A model generated the notes under the pieces. The model was not told where the DNA came from, did no database searches, and saw only the letters and a program-made list of their open reading frames with translations. Below are positions 1-10,641 of a stretch of 64,000 nucleotides of DNA, in pieces. Position numbers and translations under genes: made by a program. Every line of letters starts with the position of its first letter. Positions within the stretch are counted from its first letter, which is position 1. Source of the DNA: Dactylellina haptotyla (taxonomy: Eukaryota; Ascomycota; Orbiliomycetes; Orbiliales; Orbiliaceae); contig CM062379.1 in NCBI GenBank assembly GCA_031310005.1, positions 3,410,001 through 3,474,000 of the forward strand, given 5' to 3'.

Positions 1-411
1 GGGAAGCTGCTTGAAGGTGCGATGCATCCCACATATCACGAATACCGCCATGCTACGCAAATAACTAACGCTGTTGCTTAACTTTTCCAGCTGAGGACAA
101 CATGAACGTCCAGTTAAAAGATATCACCGTCACCGCCCGCGACGGCCGTGTATCGCATTTGGATCAGGTCTACATCCGCGGTTCGCACGTCCGATTCTTC
201 ATCGTGCCTGACATGTTGAGGTGCGTTTTGATGCCTGCCTATTCCACCTTCGCACATCAAATGTGACTTTGCTAACCCGTACGCGATTACTTATAGAAAC
301 GCCCCAATGTTCCGATCGAGAGCAGTCCGTGGACGTGGTGTCGGTATGGCTAGAGGAAGAGCTACGGTCAACAGGGCGAAGACACAGCAGAGACGAGGCG
401 GTGGAAACTAA
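1..411 (+). CDS. SMD3: Small nuclear ribonucleoprotein Sm D3 (5' end off window)
   Basis: Core Sm-ring subunit of the U1, U2, U4 and U5 snRNPs, acting in pre-mRNA splicing in the nucleus. Exon pieces are 1-16, 91-220 and 297-411, with introns 17-90 and 221-296; both introns start GTGCG and carry CTAAC branch sites. The joined peptide reads [17 protein letters not shown], then the Sm2 motif [17 protein letters not shown], then NAPMFRSR and an RG-rich tail ([11 protein letters not shown]) ending in TAA. The order and spacing match SmD3, not SmD1 or SmB, because of the IRG plus FFIVPDML stretch. The tail is the usual arginine-methylation/SMN-binding type. The start and the Sm1 half lie left of the window, so this is a partial gene by position, not by damage. 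Identity is near certain. Confidence 0.95.
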
Positions 412-898
412 GACGCACGCAGCGGCTTTTGAACCCTCTCGCCCTTTTCATGTTAGATGAGAAACTCCAAAACCAGGCATCGATATCGAAATAAGAAACA
501 CCAAAAAGCTAGTGGATACATCACCTTTTCTCTATCTCTTCAGTGAGATTATTCGGGCAGTTAATACGTTATGGTTGTATTTTTATATCCAGGGAGCCGC
601 CGCTGGGTGTCAGTTTCTTTTCTGACACGCGCGCCTGCTCGTTTTTGTCCCTGGTATCAATATAGACCTCTGTATAATGACAATATCATGATATCATCAC
701 CATTATTCTCGTATTCGTAACTATATTTATATTCAACATATTCGTGTGTGTGAGGGCCTTTTCGCCAAATTGATAATCGCAAGCTAAGCATTAGCTCATC
801 CCACATCCCACCTTTCAACCTTCAACCTCTCCAACCCTCGATACATAAAACCTCACGAGCGCCGGCCGCACAACATATCGTAATACCATAATCGCAAG
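412..898. other. Intergenic, SMD3 3' region and IRC6 leader
   Basis: Tandem genes on the + strand border this 0.5 kb. It is AT-rich around 480-770, where several TATAT and AATA stretches could serve as polyadenylation signals. It becomes CT-rich at 800-850, in the way of fungal core promoters. No coding potential or repeat was seen. Confidence 0.6.
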
Positions 899-2049
899 AT
901 GCCCGAACGACGGATCCTCATCGTCGGCAGACGGGACTCTGAAGTCCTCCAATTTCTCGAAAGTCAGTCCTCGGCACTCCCATAGCCCCACCATAGAAGC
1001 GGATAGCTAACAGCCCCATACTAACAGCACTCACCGGCTCCCTCCCATCCCACCAGCACTCCGAATCCCACGCGGGGCTAACACACACCCTCACCCTGAA
1101 AACGCAATACTACACCTCCACGATCCCCATCTGGATCGATGAGATCACCGATCCAGCAGAATGGTCCACCGCCTACGCTTCCAAAGAAGCTAAGGAAGTA
1201 CGCCAGGTACTCGGCGCGATAATATACGTGTTCAAACGCCCTACTTCGGAAGCGGAATTCACCGATGCAGTAACAGAGGATCTGAAAGGTGTCGGGAAGG
1301 TGGTGAAGGCGTGCGGATATAGTTGGGACGGGGTTTGTTTGGCCGTAGCGATGCCGCATAGCATGCAGCCGCAGGTGAGCAAGAGCGCCGAGGAGTGGGA
1401 CGATGTGACGATGGAGTACGGGTTTGAGTTTGTGGATTTCGAGGCGAAGGGGAGGAATGATTATGGAGGTAAAAGGGTTACCCTGATATCCGAATGTTCG
1501 AAATTTGGGGTTTGATGCTGATGAGAGGGGCGGGATATGTAGAGCCTGTGGGAATGGAGAGGTTACGAGAAGCGCTCGAGGCGAACGACTGGAACGCACC
1601 GATGTCTTTTGGTCTTGACGATCTCGACGACGATGAACTGGATGAATTGGCTGGAGAGGATCCTGTCGATAAGGATGGCAATGTGAAAAATGGGCTAAAG
1701 CTCGAAGCCAACGAGATGGAGCAGGAGATGTTTGGTCTACACCAGGCGATACTGGACGAAGGCAAAGACGGCGAGGATGACGATGACGACGACGAAGAGT
1801 TACAGGTAGAGCAGCTCGAAGCTGCGATGCAGAGGTTACAGGGCGTAAAAGGTGAGAAGATGAATAAAACGAAAAATCCATTTGATACTATTTACAATCG
1901 AATACCTCTCCCACGAAATCACATTTCCATCCCCTCAAGCTCGAAAATATTTGCTAACACCCGCAACAGACATGATCTCAGAACTACCCGAGGATCAAAA
2001 ACGAGCCTTTGCAGCAAAAGCCGTCGCAGAAGTGATGAAGACGTTATAG
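899..2049 (+). CDS. IRC6: Irc6 / alpha- and gamma-adaptin-binding p34-like protein
   Basis: Small GTPase-like protein that binds AP-1/AP-2 adaptins in clathrin traffic (known for yeast Irc6 and human AAGAB/p34). Exons are 899-962, 1028-1468, 1543-1851 and 1970-2049, giving about 297 residues. The N-terminus MPERRILIVGRRDSEVLQFL replaces a P-loop strand. It is followed by LTGSLP and HTLTLKTQYY, which resemble the degenerate G-domain of the family. The C-terminal half holds the p34 signature: YGFEFVDFEAKGRNDYG joins across the second intron to EPVGMERLREALEANDW. An acidic stretch and a short amphipathic end (MISELPEDQKRAFAAKAVAEV) close the protein. Intron 2 is not a multiple of three and would end the protein early if retained. 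Neighbours are unrelated. The stop lies only 88 bp from the stop of the convergent PHS1 gene. Confidence 0.88.
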
Positions 2050-2137
2050 ACCTACCCCCCTCACTGTCGTTATTGAAATAAATAAACAATGACGAGTAGC
2101 GCATCCATCGTTTGAGCCTTCCCGCGCCATTAACGCT

Positions 2138-2930
2138 TCACTGGTTCCTCATCGGTTTCTTCCCCCTCATCATCTTCCTCCTCTGGTGCATCATATGCGA
2201 GTACATAACATACGCGCCAGGCACATACGTTCCATAAAGCACCACCATCTCCACCAGCGCGACCAATCCGGACACCTCATGCAGCTCCCCCAAGCTGCCG
2301 TAGATCTCCCACGCCTCGCTTAGGATGCCGACGGGGTATAGCACGAAGAAAGTGTTATAGCGCAGGGTAGTCAGCCAGGCGGGAGGTTCGCCCTGCAGGT
2401 TGCGCGCGTAGTAGCTGTACCGGATGACCTCGGTGACGGACCAGGCGAGGATCATGGTGGTGTATCCGAGGGAGGTGCGCATGGAGTTCGGGCAGAGGTG
2501 GAGGACCGGCCAGACAAGATTGAGCCGGGAGGCGACTTGGACGACAGTAGTCATCAATGGGGTGCGGACGATTCCTATATATCCATCAAAATAGAAAGAG
2601 AAAAGCGATAGATAACCATTAGCATATAACCGGGTTTCATACTACTTTTTGTATTTGTATATCTTTTATAGCAATGAAAATACGAATGGGATAGAAAGAG
2701 AGCGTACCGGCAAGCGCGTGCACAATTTCCATTGCGGCCAGCGTCTGTGTCCATTTTGTGTAATCCCCCACACCTTCGTAGACCTTATCGACGCCATCTC
2801 GGACGCTTATCGTGACCGCGCGGGCAAGGACGACGGCCCACAGTACTGATGATAAAGTATTATATGCTACCAGGTAGTTCGCTTTGAGCTTGAGCTCCTG
2901 GCGCTGCTTGGGTCCTGGCCGGGATGCCAT
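2138..2930 (-). CDS. PHS1: Very-long-chain (3R)-3-hydroxyacyl-CoA dehydratase
   Basis: Removes water from 3-hydroxyacyl-CoA in the third step of the ER fatty-acid elongation cycle, feeding sphingolipid synthesis. Exons are 2708-2930 and 2138-2574, giving 219 residues, the normal size for the HACD/PTPLA family. The reading joins MEIVHALAG to IVRTPLMTTVVQVASR. The catalytic pair is visible as Tyr154 and Glu161 in LYPVGILSE, the same seven-residue spacing as Tyr149/Glu156 of yeast Phs1. Several hydrophobic spans (near 20-40, 110-130, 145-165 and 180-200) fit the multi-pass topology. The C-terminal tail is basic (QRRKMMRGKKPMRNQ), as expected for an ER-retained protein. The leader contains a short GGATG tandem repeat. 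LCB2, another sphingolipid gene, lies 25 kb away, with no sign of co-regulation. Identification is secure. Confidence 0.95.
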
Positions 2931-3835
2931 GTCGAGGAGGGTGCGGTCTGCTGCGTCTGGTGTATCGATTGTGCGTAGGTAGCTGTATGTGGTTTACCGA
3001 AGAGATGGACGGATGGGATGGGATGGGATGGGTGTAACGAATCACTACTTTAGCAGCGTATTCCCGACTTGCGACGTCCGATGCCGATATAGGAACAGAT
3101 CTGGAAGATTCGAAGATGCCAGATATTATATTATCGGTGAGAGATTCGGTATCGAGGTTTGAAGAAGGATGATGCGTGGACTTTTTCTCTTCTAATTAAA
3201 CCCGCCAAAGTTGTTGGGGCTTTTCATTCAACCGAAACGCTGACAGCTGCAAGCGAAGCTTAAAAACGGCAGGCATCTGCATGGCGACCGCGGTATTGCC
3301 AAAACTCCGGCCAAGGGCCCCACGTCGCGTGCCTCGGTATTGTTACGTCAAGGAGCTGAGAGACATGTCTGCTGAAACTTCCGCTTATATTTAAAGAGTA
3401 GCTGGTAGTAAATATTAATACAAGGAGAGCGGTTGGCAGGAGGCTAGCTAGATAAATGGAGCAGGCAAGCAATATTATATTGCATTTGGGTATAACGGCA
3501 TCACGAGAAAGAAAAAAAGAGAAAGCGCAGGTTGTATACGACGGAAAAAAGGAAAGGAACGCCGCCGTCAATGAGATACCCGAGATTGTGTAAATAAACC
3601 AAATACAACCTTCCTTCCACTAAAGAGAAAAAACGCCGGTTCTGATGCATAAGATGAAGCTACCGAGAGAGAAAAGGAAATCCAAGAAAAATGAAGACAG
3701 ACAAGAACGCCACAAACGGACACCACTCCACGCCGTGGGATGCAGAGGATCGAATGTTCGAAAGCACTAAAATGGAGCATAAAGGCGAAGTGATGGGGGG
3801 TGAGATAGTTGAGAGGATCGAATTCCTGAGTCATC
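2931..3835. other. Intergenic: PHS1 promoter and 3' region of the RING gene
   Basis: Holds the upstream region of PHS1 (- strand) and, on the left of the RING gene, its downstream region. A pentanucleotide repeat lies at 3011-3032. The stretch 3400-3500 is AT-rich. Short open frames here have no family motifs and I see no gene. Confidence 0.55.
3011..3032. repeat. GGATG pentanucleotide microsatellite
   Basis: About four perfect copies of GGATG lie in the leader of PHS1. On the mRNA strand it reads CATCC, so it may sit in the 5' UTR. Copy number is likely variable between strains. Confidence 0.8.
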
Positions 3836-5033
3836 TCAAACATAGATCTCCCAGATGAACTTCTTCCCAGAAAGAGTGGTTCTACAACCGTCAATAGCAC
3901 AGGTCGCGTACTTCCCTTTTCTGCCTTTCACTGGCTTAGGAATCGGCTGGCTGAGCATATTGTTGGCACATTCCCCGCAGTAACACTAGATATCACAGGT
4001 TAGTTAATCTATTCATGAAACACCGGCGGGGTTTGTCCAGACTTACGTGACCACACTTCATGATCCAAATTTGTTTTCGGATCTCATCGTCCGAATCTCC
4101 CAGTTCCTGGTCGCAGTTAGAGCATCCAAGTGCATCCTCAGACTTTGGAGACCTGGTGAACCCGTCTCTGGCAGCCTTGATGGGTTTGTCCTTCTGGTTA
4201 TGCTGACCCGTTATCTCCAGGTCTTCCTCGTCCTGCTGTGCAAATCGTGGGATACCGGACCAGTCCAGGTCTGCACCTGGAGCGCGGAATCCATTTCTAA
4301 ATGGGAAGCTCGGGACATCCGGTGGGTCTCGATGGGGGAGATGTGGTGCCAGATGACCACGCGGTTCTCCAGCATTGTTGAAGAAGCCGAAGCGGCCAGT
4401 AAATGTCGGTAGGCCAAAGTTGTTGACTATATCTAGGATACTACCAAAGTGACCACCTACGCTCCCTACGTTAGGCCTAAATCCAAAGGGGGCGAAAAGC
4501 ATGTCGTCCAAGGGGGGTTCCTCTGGCGCACCTCCTACTGATCCAGCTCGCGGCGACTGATGACTGTTGTTCTCCGGGAATGGGTGTTGTGACGGTTGGC
4601 GGACGCGAGCGTGAGCGAAGGTCAACTCGATGTCTCCAGGCGAAGCTGGCGGGAACATGTAGTGCCTTTCGCGGCTGTCATAGCGTCGTACGGGCTCCGG
4701 GTCAGGATAGTCGTCCAGGTCGATGACCTCGGCATCAGGTCCGGGACGGCGTGGCGGTGAACGAGGCCTACGATCTCGATCCCTCCGGATCCCTCTGTTC
4801 CTTTGCTCGTATGGGGTGTGTCGTCTGGCGTACGGGTCTGGGAGTCGTTCGTATGGTCTGGGACGAGAGGATGGTGGCGGTGACGGCGAGGTCGTGAGGT
4901 CGATAACCTCATGCTGTGGCGGTGCGGGGCGTATAGCACGATCAGGCGGGTGGCTCCCCGAGGAGTGGTGCGTCCTAATCATGTTGTCGGTGGAAGGTGA
5001 CGGTGGGAAGGAGGAAGAGGTGTCCAGTTCCAA
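3836..5033 (-). CDS. SIM-containing RING-type protein, apparent frame slip in the last exon
   Basis: Likely RING E3 ligase of the fungal 'cell cycle control protein' type, possibly SUMO-targeted. Exon 1 is 4047-5033 (329 codons); the last exon is about 3836-3986 after a GTAAGT donor and a CTAAC branch. Two SUMO-interaction motifs are visible, VIDLT (43-47) and VIDLD (103-107), each beside acidic or Ser residues. The middle is Pro/Arg-rich and low-complexity. The RING begins C304xxC307 and continues C327GH, then CYCGECAN after the splice. From there a second frame carries PIPKPVKGRKGKYATC, CAIDGC and a stop at 3836. The two halves are both clearly coding but are offset by one base within about 3955-3970, where the + strand has TTT. 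A sequencing or assembly indel, or a recent mutation, would explain it. An alternative acceptor (CCTAAG) restores frame but drops the CYCGEC cysteines. Family assignment is moderate; the E3 role is inferred. Confidence 0.72.
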
Positions 5034-5812
5034 GTTGCGTCGGTGGGTGGTGCTTTATGAATGTTGGTTGTGAGGTTGGAGAGAGGTCAGTCAAGTTTGG
5101 CAACCGAGCGGGTGGGCGAGGCGGAAGATATAAGATTTCTTCAGCTGCCCAGATACGACAGGAACAGCCGGACCGGTGTTTGATCCTATGTAAGGATTCG
5201 AATCGGTGAGGCTCTCGCCACGGTGGTAGCGTGTCTACCGGCTCTGATATCCTTCGTCGATATGATGAGGGGCGATCTAAACTGGAGAAATCTTGTAGGC
5301 TCCTTTTCCAGACGGGCGCTAGTCGGCGAACCTTCTTTTCTGCCTTCCCTCTAGGCGAGCCGGCCGGTATTTGCTCCACCGCTATTGCGTGCGTGTGCGT
5401 GTTTGCGAGGTCTTGAGTGCGTAAGCGATGGGTGACAAAGACATGAGAGAGTGGAGGTTCTGATGGGATGTTCTCGAATCCAATGGGAAGGTGAGAGAAA
5501 ACAGCGAGGAGGTGAGGGAGCGGTGTTGGGGGTTGCCTTAGTAATCGGCCGAGATCTCGTCCAGCCCGCCAGCCAGTTTTAACCCCGAATAACTCCCTCT
5601 CTCAGCCCCGGCAGCCGTGGATCCAATTGGAGGAGAGTGTATGTATATTTGACGCAGTCTTATCGATGGAAGAGGGAAAAGGGAGGAAGCCTTGCACTAT
5701 TGTACACCAGTATATAATAATATAACTAAAGCAGTTTTGATAACGGAACACATGACATCGTGGTGCGTTTGAGCAGCGCACAGCAAGTAGGTAATTAGCA
5801 TTATATCCGCGC
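5034..5812. other. Intergenic: RING-gene promoter/leader and PRP19 3' region
   Basis: Contains the leader of the RING gene (5034 to roughly 5550) and the region after the PRP19 stop. The - strand is open for 134 codons over 4975-5379, but the composition is low-complexity and no family is recognised. I treat it as leader sequence. Confidence 0.5.
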
Positions 5813-7583
5813 TCAATTCGATGTCCCCAGAACAGACACAACGCCCTCCCCAGACAGAGTGACCAGCGATTCCGCCCTGGCACCCCACGCGAGGGCAACA
5901 GCCGGCACGGCGCTCTGAAGCGGCACAGACCAGCCTTTGGATGCCTTCGAATAATGCTGCACCGTGATCCCCTGGGGACCGGCTGTAGCCAGGTACTGTC
6001 CGGTATAATCCCAGGAAATAGATTCCACCACCGATCCGATCTCGAGAGCCTTCGTCATCTGTCCTTTCCTCAGATCCCAGAGAGATACCGTATTGTCCCC
6101 CTTGCAAGCCACAGCCAACCAGAACCCGTTCTCTGAGAATTTGAGTGATTTGACGGATCCTCCCAACGGCTCGAACTTAGCCAGCACCTTGTTCTCTCTG
6201 GTGTCGAAGACCTCGACGGTGGCATCCTGCGTACCCGCTCCGAGCAAGTGCCCGTCCGGATGGAAATGTGCACTGGTGAGGGCTATATATTCCTATATTA
6301 GCAACATGGATCGAATACACCGAAGAAAATGGGTTGATCACATACCGGATTCAGTATAAACCTGGGAGACGGCTTTGCTCGCAGCCAGGTCGTAGAGTAT
6401 ATAGCTCTTGTCCACGCCAACAGATCCCAAAAGCTGCCCGCTAGGATGGGCGCAGACGGCGCTAACCTTGCCCGCGTGTCGCTGGAATTGTATGCTCTCG
6501 TTGCCACTCTCCTCCCATAGCCTAACAATTCCGGACGCCGAGGCAGTGATTGGTCTGGATCCCCACCAGGCAGCATCGGTTATCGCGCCATCCTGGGATG
6601 GCAAGACTCTCGTAAGGCTTCCCTCGAGGGAATAGACTCCAGAAACCCCATCAACACCTCCAACCAACGCCGAAGTTTGCGATGCATCCAAAGAAATCGA
6701 TGTTCCACCAGGGTAGAGAGGGTCGGATGACGAAAGAGCGGTAAAGGATCCGATAGTATCAGGAACAGCCCAGTCGGCGGGAACAGGTCGTTTACGACGA
6801 CCAGCGGATAGTCTAGAAGGCAAATATATTAGCATCAAGGTGGCATTAAACCGGCTTGGACCACTTATAATCCATGACTCACTCTGCATGTGTGGCATTT
6901 ATACGTTCCACAACGTCGGCTGGAACATCATTGCTGTCGACTTGCATCTCGTCTCCGTTTGGAGCTGAGGCAATCCCAGTCGCCATAACCTTTGACAGAT
7001 CGCTTCTCGCATCGTCACGCTCCTTAATCAACCGTCCGATCACCCTTACGGCTGCATCGTGCTGATATAGTGCCGTGCTTAGCTCCTGACGCGTCTGAGC
7101 GAGTTGTTGTCGGAGGGTATACGTTTCCAATGCCAATGCATCCCATTCATTCTGGAAGACGGAGAGGAGCGAGGGTATCGATGTGACAGTTGGGGGTCGC
7201 GGGCGAACGGTTCGATCCGCTATAGTGGTGAGAAAGCAGCGTTAGTAAACCCGTCGAGGAAATAGTGGCAGCACCGAGGACACAGCGAGGCCAACGTACT
7301 CTTTAGGTCGACAAGGTCTTCGAGCTTCAGTTCTTCTCCTGTTACCGGATCCTTTCCATGCTCTTGGATATAGGCTTCGATTAATCGCTTTTCGTAGACG
7401 TGACCTGTTCCGTGCCGTGGTTAGTTGAAGCTGTGAAGTGCGATCCTGCGAGGTCGAGTAGACTCACCACTCTTGGACGAGATGGTAGGGACTTGCGGCG
7501 TTTCGCCGGAGACTAATATATTTGTCAGCCCGTTCGACTAATTTATAAATGAGATCAAAGAATTGCATACTTGCGCACAGCAT
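5813..7583 (-). CDS. PRP19: Pre-mRNA-processing factor 19 (U-box E3, NineTeen complex)
   Basis: Scaffold and ubiquitin ligase of the NineTeen complex that stabilises the activated spliceosome. Six exons: 7571-7583, 7468-7512, 7300-7404, 6883-7219, 6346-6812 and 5813-6282, giving 478 residues. The first coding exon is only 13 nt and encodes MLCA plus one base. The N-terminal U-box reads [20 protein letters not shown], then [19 protein letters not shown]. It is followed by [20 protein letters not shown], the conserved Prp19 linker, and a coiled coil ([20 protein letters not shown]) that makes the tetramer. The C-terminal half is a seven-bladed WD40 propeller, with repeats ending in VFDTRE, LWDLRK and LWEESG. 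Length and domain order are normal for the family. No regulatory motif was recognised. Identification is secure and every junction keeps frame. Confidence 0.95.
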
Positions 7584-8414
7584 TGTGAAGCAATTGATGG
7601 GGTGGCGATGATGGACGAGATGCGGAGAGGCGAGGGCAGGTTGATAGCGATGAGAGGTGTCTTGCGAGGATTGAATCTTTTTGGGTGCTGGTTGTCCCAG
7701 TCGTGTTTTTTGCAGGGGTGTCGCATGGACGGCCAACACAAAGCTACGCTCAGCACCGAACAGACCCGTATGGTATAAACGTCAGGGATCAAATGGTGCC
7801 TTGCTCTATTGATTGTATCCAGTGGTGGTTACTCGGACACTAGATGTAGCTCTCACGTTGTGGTAAAACCTAAGTTTGAAGGGTAATAATATTGTGTAAT
7901 TAATCACGGAGATGTCTACGGGCTATATATACGTATATGTTCACGATATTAATAAAGCCGGACTAGTAATTTTACCCATTGGGAGTGCAACATGTTAATT
8001 ATACATTCAGATGGGCCACAAAAATTAATATTATCGGGACCAATGTATATCCGATTTAGATCCAACTTGCAAGGTAACTAACAGCTAGTCAATCGAAGCT
8101 CAATTGCTTCGTAGTTTGTCAAGGTATTATTTTATTAATTCACCTTCTGAAGGAACTGCAAGACTGTGCCGCAGGGCGGGGATACAATTGCATCAGACGG
8201 CTCCAGCCAAATATGCACACCTAACGTTAACACCGTTGTAATTTTCTCCCAATTGAAAGCCGGGGAAAGAGAGGTGGTGTGAGGCTGAGAATGAGATTGA
8301 TAAAATATATCCTGGATTTAAGACGCGGGAAAGACCCCAGCTGATTCAGAGTCACTTCCTTTTGATCCCGCGAGCCCAGCCCTTTAAAACGGAGACTAGC
8401 CCATATATATTTTT
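7584..8414. other. Intergenic, AT-rich: PRP19 promoter and DUF4604 3' region
   Basis: The PRP19 leader lies at the left. From about 7850 to 8130 the sequence is notably AT-rich with TAAT and TATA runs. Short open frames near 7464-7790 are leader sequence on the PRP19 strand, without motifs. No gene or RNA was recognised. Confidence 0.55.
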
Positions 8415-8995
8415 TCAATCGTCTCCGAAAGAAAGCTTTACCTTGCCTTTCGACTTCGGTTTCTTCTTTTTGGGAGCAGCGTCTGCCTTGTTCTTCTCAG
8501 GCTCCTTTTCTTCTTCGCCATCAGAAGTCTCAGCACCTACAACTTTTGCGATCTTCCTTTTCTGCGATTTTGCGCCTACTTCGAGAACAGAGTCTCGGGT
8601 CTTGTGGTCCTTGCCGTCTTTCCCAATATCCTTGGACGTCTTCTTACCCTCGCCATCTGCTTCATCATGATCCTCTTCCGAAGCTTTCGCCTCCTCAGCG
8701 GTTTTATCTTTTAGGGCTTCGAATTCTTTTCCTGAGAGGGTCGTGTTATCTTCCAGTACGTAGACTGGCTCATCCTCCTCGTCATCTTCTGGGTTCCTCT
8801 GCTTCTTCGGCCTGTTGAGAGGACGTTCCTGTTGGATTCCCGCGGTTTGAGCTCTTAGACGCTGAAGAAACGCCGGCTCCTTCGACTCTATGTTCTCGAT
8901 AATAGCAATCAGCTCAATGGGGCCTCAACCAACATCCGCAGGTGGGAGGAGAGGTGTACGTCAGACGCACCATAGCTGAGGTTCTTGTGAGCCAT
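8415..8995 (-). CDS. DUF4604 (KIAA1143-type) conserved protein
   Basis: Small, charged protein of the DUF4604 family (human KIAA1143), whose function is not established. Exons are 8971-8995 and 8415-8887, giving 165 residues. The first exon is 25 nt, MAHKNLSY, using a GTGCGT donor. The join gives NLSYESKEPAFLQRLR, which matches the family's N-SY-(x)n-EP-FL-R-(F/L)-(K/R) start. A different donor 12 nt downstream (GTACAC) would keep GASD but needs a weaker acceptor to hold frame. The middle is acidic (NPEDDEEDEPVYVLED), and the C-terminus is Lys-rich, ending KPKSKGKVKLSFGDD, as in relatives. The Lys clusters suggest a nuclear location (inference). It is divergent from the mannosyltransferase gene across 1.6 kb. 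Confidence 0.85.
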
Positions 8996-10641
8996 AGTCG
9001 GACGGGGTGGTGGTGGCAGTGAGGAAACAGGACGGGACAGAAAGTTGCAACTAAGCGAGCTGCGCGACCCGGAAACTGTTCGGAAACCAAGCTTTGGGGT
9101 CTGGATCACCAATGAGGACGACCGGGCGGACGCGCAAGCCAGGTCCCCACCGCTGCACAGGAGCAGCAGCCACAGGAGCGATACAATCTCCGATACGACA
9201 CGAGAGTTCGTTCGAATATTATTCTGCAGCTTTGACCATTTCAACTTCAGTATTCACTCTAACTACAAGAGTAAAGAGAGTACGAGTTCTGGGGCAAGGG
9301 GCGTCGGACGATAGATATTCGATTCAATCAGAGCCGGCTCGATTCCTGGTGTCTGGTTCGGACATGCGCAGAGAGCTATGTTATGCAATTGTACGAAATG
9401 CATGCAATATGCTACCCACAATCAGGCTAAGTGAAGTGTACCTAACTTATACGCCCGCATTCCTCACAATCAGCATCTTCGAACGAATACGACCGACCAT
9501 ACCATGTCGAGGCCAGCCAAGTCGGAGGGGTGAGTCGGAAAAGCCTAACGGGGCCGGCTAGAGGTTTCAGACTGAAAATTTCTTTGGCAGCGGCCATTCT
9601 TCAGAGGCATGTTTCACACCGAACGAGAAGGTGTCTAGCGACTCTCCTCGAAGAAAAATACAGAATTAGTGTTCGTTGCTCTGAGACCTGGTGTTCTATC
9701 GTGTGTCCGTCTGTCGTCTGTCTGCCCATCTATCCGTGGTCGGCTGTGTCTGTGTATTAATATCTGATACAGCCGTATTACGAGAGTAATAGTGGCACTA
9801 TTCCTTAGCACTACTACTACTATCACTCACTACTGCTACTGCTATCTATCATAAGAACACTGCGGTCCCCGGATTATTCTGTTCATTCTAATGCTCGTTG
9901 CTGCTATCTTCGATAATATTAAATCTGCATACCCATACCAGAATTAACCCCCTGTAAACCCCAGAGTTCGTTCGCTCAAGACAACAATAGCCAAATCACC
10001 ATTGTCCGCCTGTCTGTCATCTCACCCTCTTCTATCCTGCTCTCTCTCTCTCTCCCTCTGCTCGGATCCGTAGATGACATCCCTCCTTATCAACACGTCG
10101 TCTGCAGACTAAATAAAGTACGCCCGCCCGCTAGTTGGTTTTCGGCTCGCCTGTCACGATCCCCTAAACTGCAGGCGACCAGCACGAAATTATTGAAATA
10201 CAAGCTCGTAGATCCGAACGTGCTCTGGCGCATATCTCCCTACTATCCGCTCGATTCCCTTCAACCTCCTCCTCTTCGTCCTTGACCTCTGTCGGACCCT
10301 CCCTCCCGCGATATATACGGCTCCCTCTCTCTGCCTCCCCGGTCCTGTGCTCGACTCCTTCGCCACTCCTTGCCGTTCCTATTAATCTCTCCGTCCGGTC
10401 CTGTCAGCTTCGCTTCTTCTTTCCTTCCCTTTCCTTTGTGATTTTTTTTCTTTCCTGTTCCATTTCAATAATACTCCGTGGTTCCCCCCCCCTTCCCTCT
10501 GCTACGTCGCTCTCGTCTAGCTCGCCAACCGTGGACGTCACAACTAGTGTCTCCCCTTCATAGCAGATCCGGCCCTCTGGGGCTGCTCCTGTCGCTACAG
10601 ACCTTCGGATCGGGACCGCGATCGACCTCGACCTCGCAATC
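8996..10641. other. 1.6 kb divergent intergenic region with long pyrimidine-rich leader
   Basis: Separates the divergent DUF4604 and mannosyltransferase genes. The right part (10010-10640) is strongly CT-rich on the + strand, including CT runs near 10040-10060 and a run of nine C near 10485. This is typical of a fungal promoter or long 5' leader. A short upstream ORF (MTSLLINTSSAD) starts at 10075. A possible tiny two-exon gene at 9504-9669 is described in the findings. Nothing else stands out. Confidence 0.5.

Noticed and set aside
1078-1881. 267-codon open frame on the - strand
   Set aside because: Antisense to the IRC6 exons, including its introns; Arg/His/Pro-rich without motifs.
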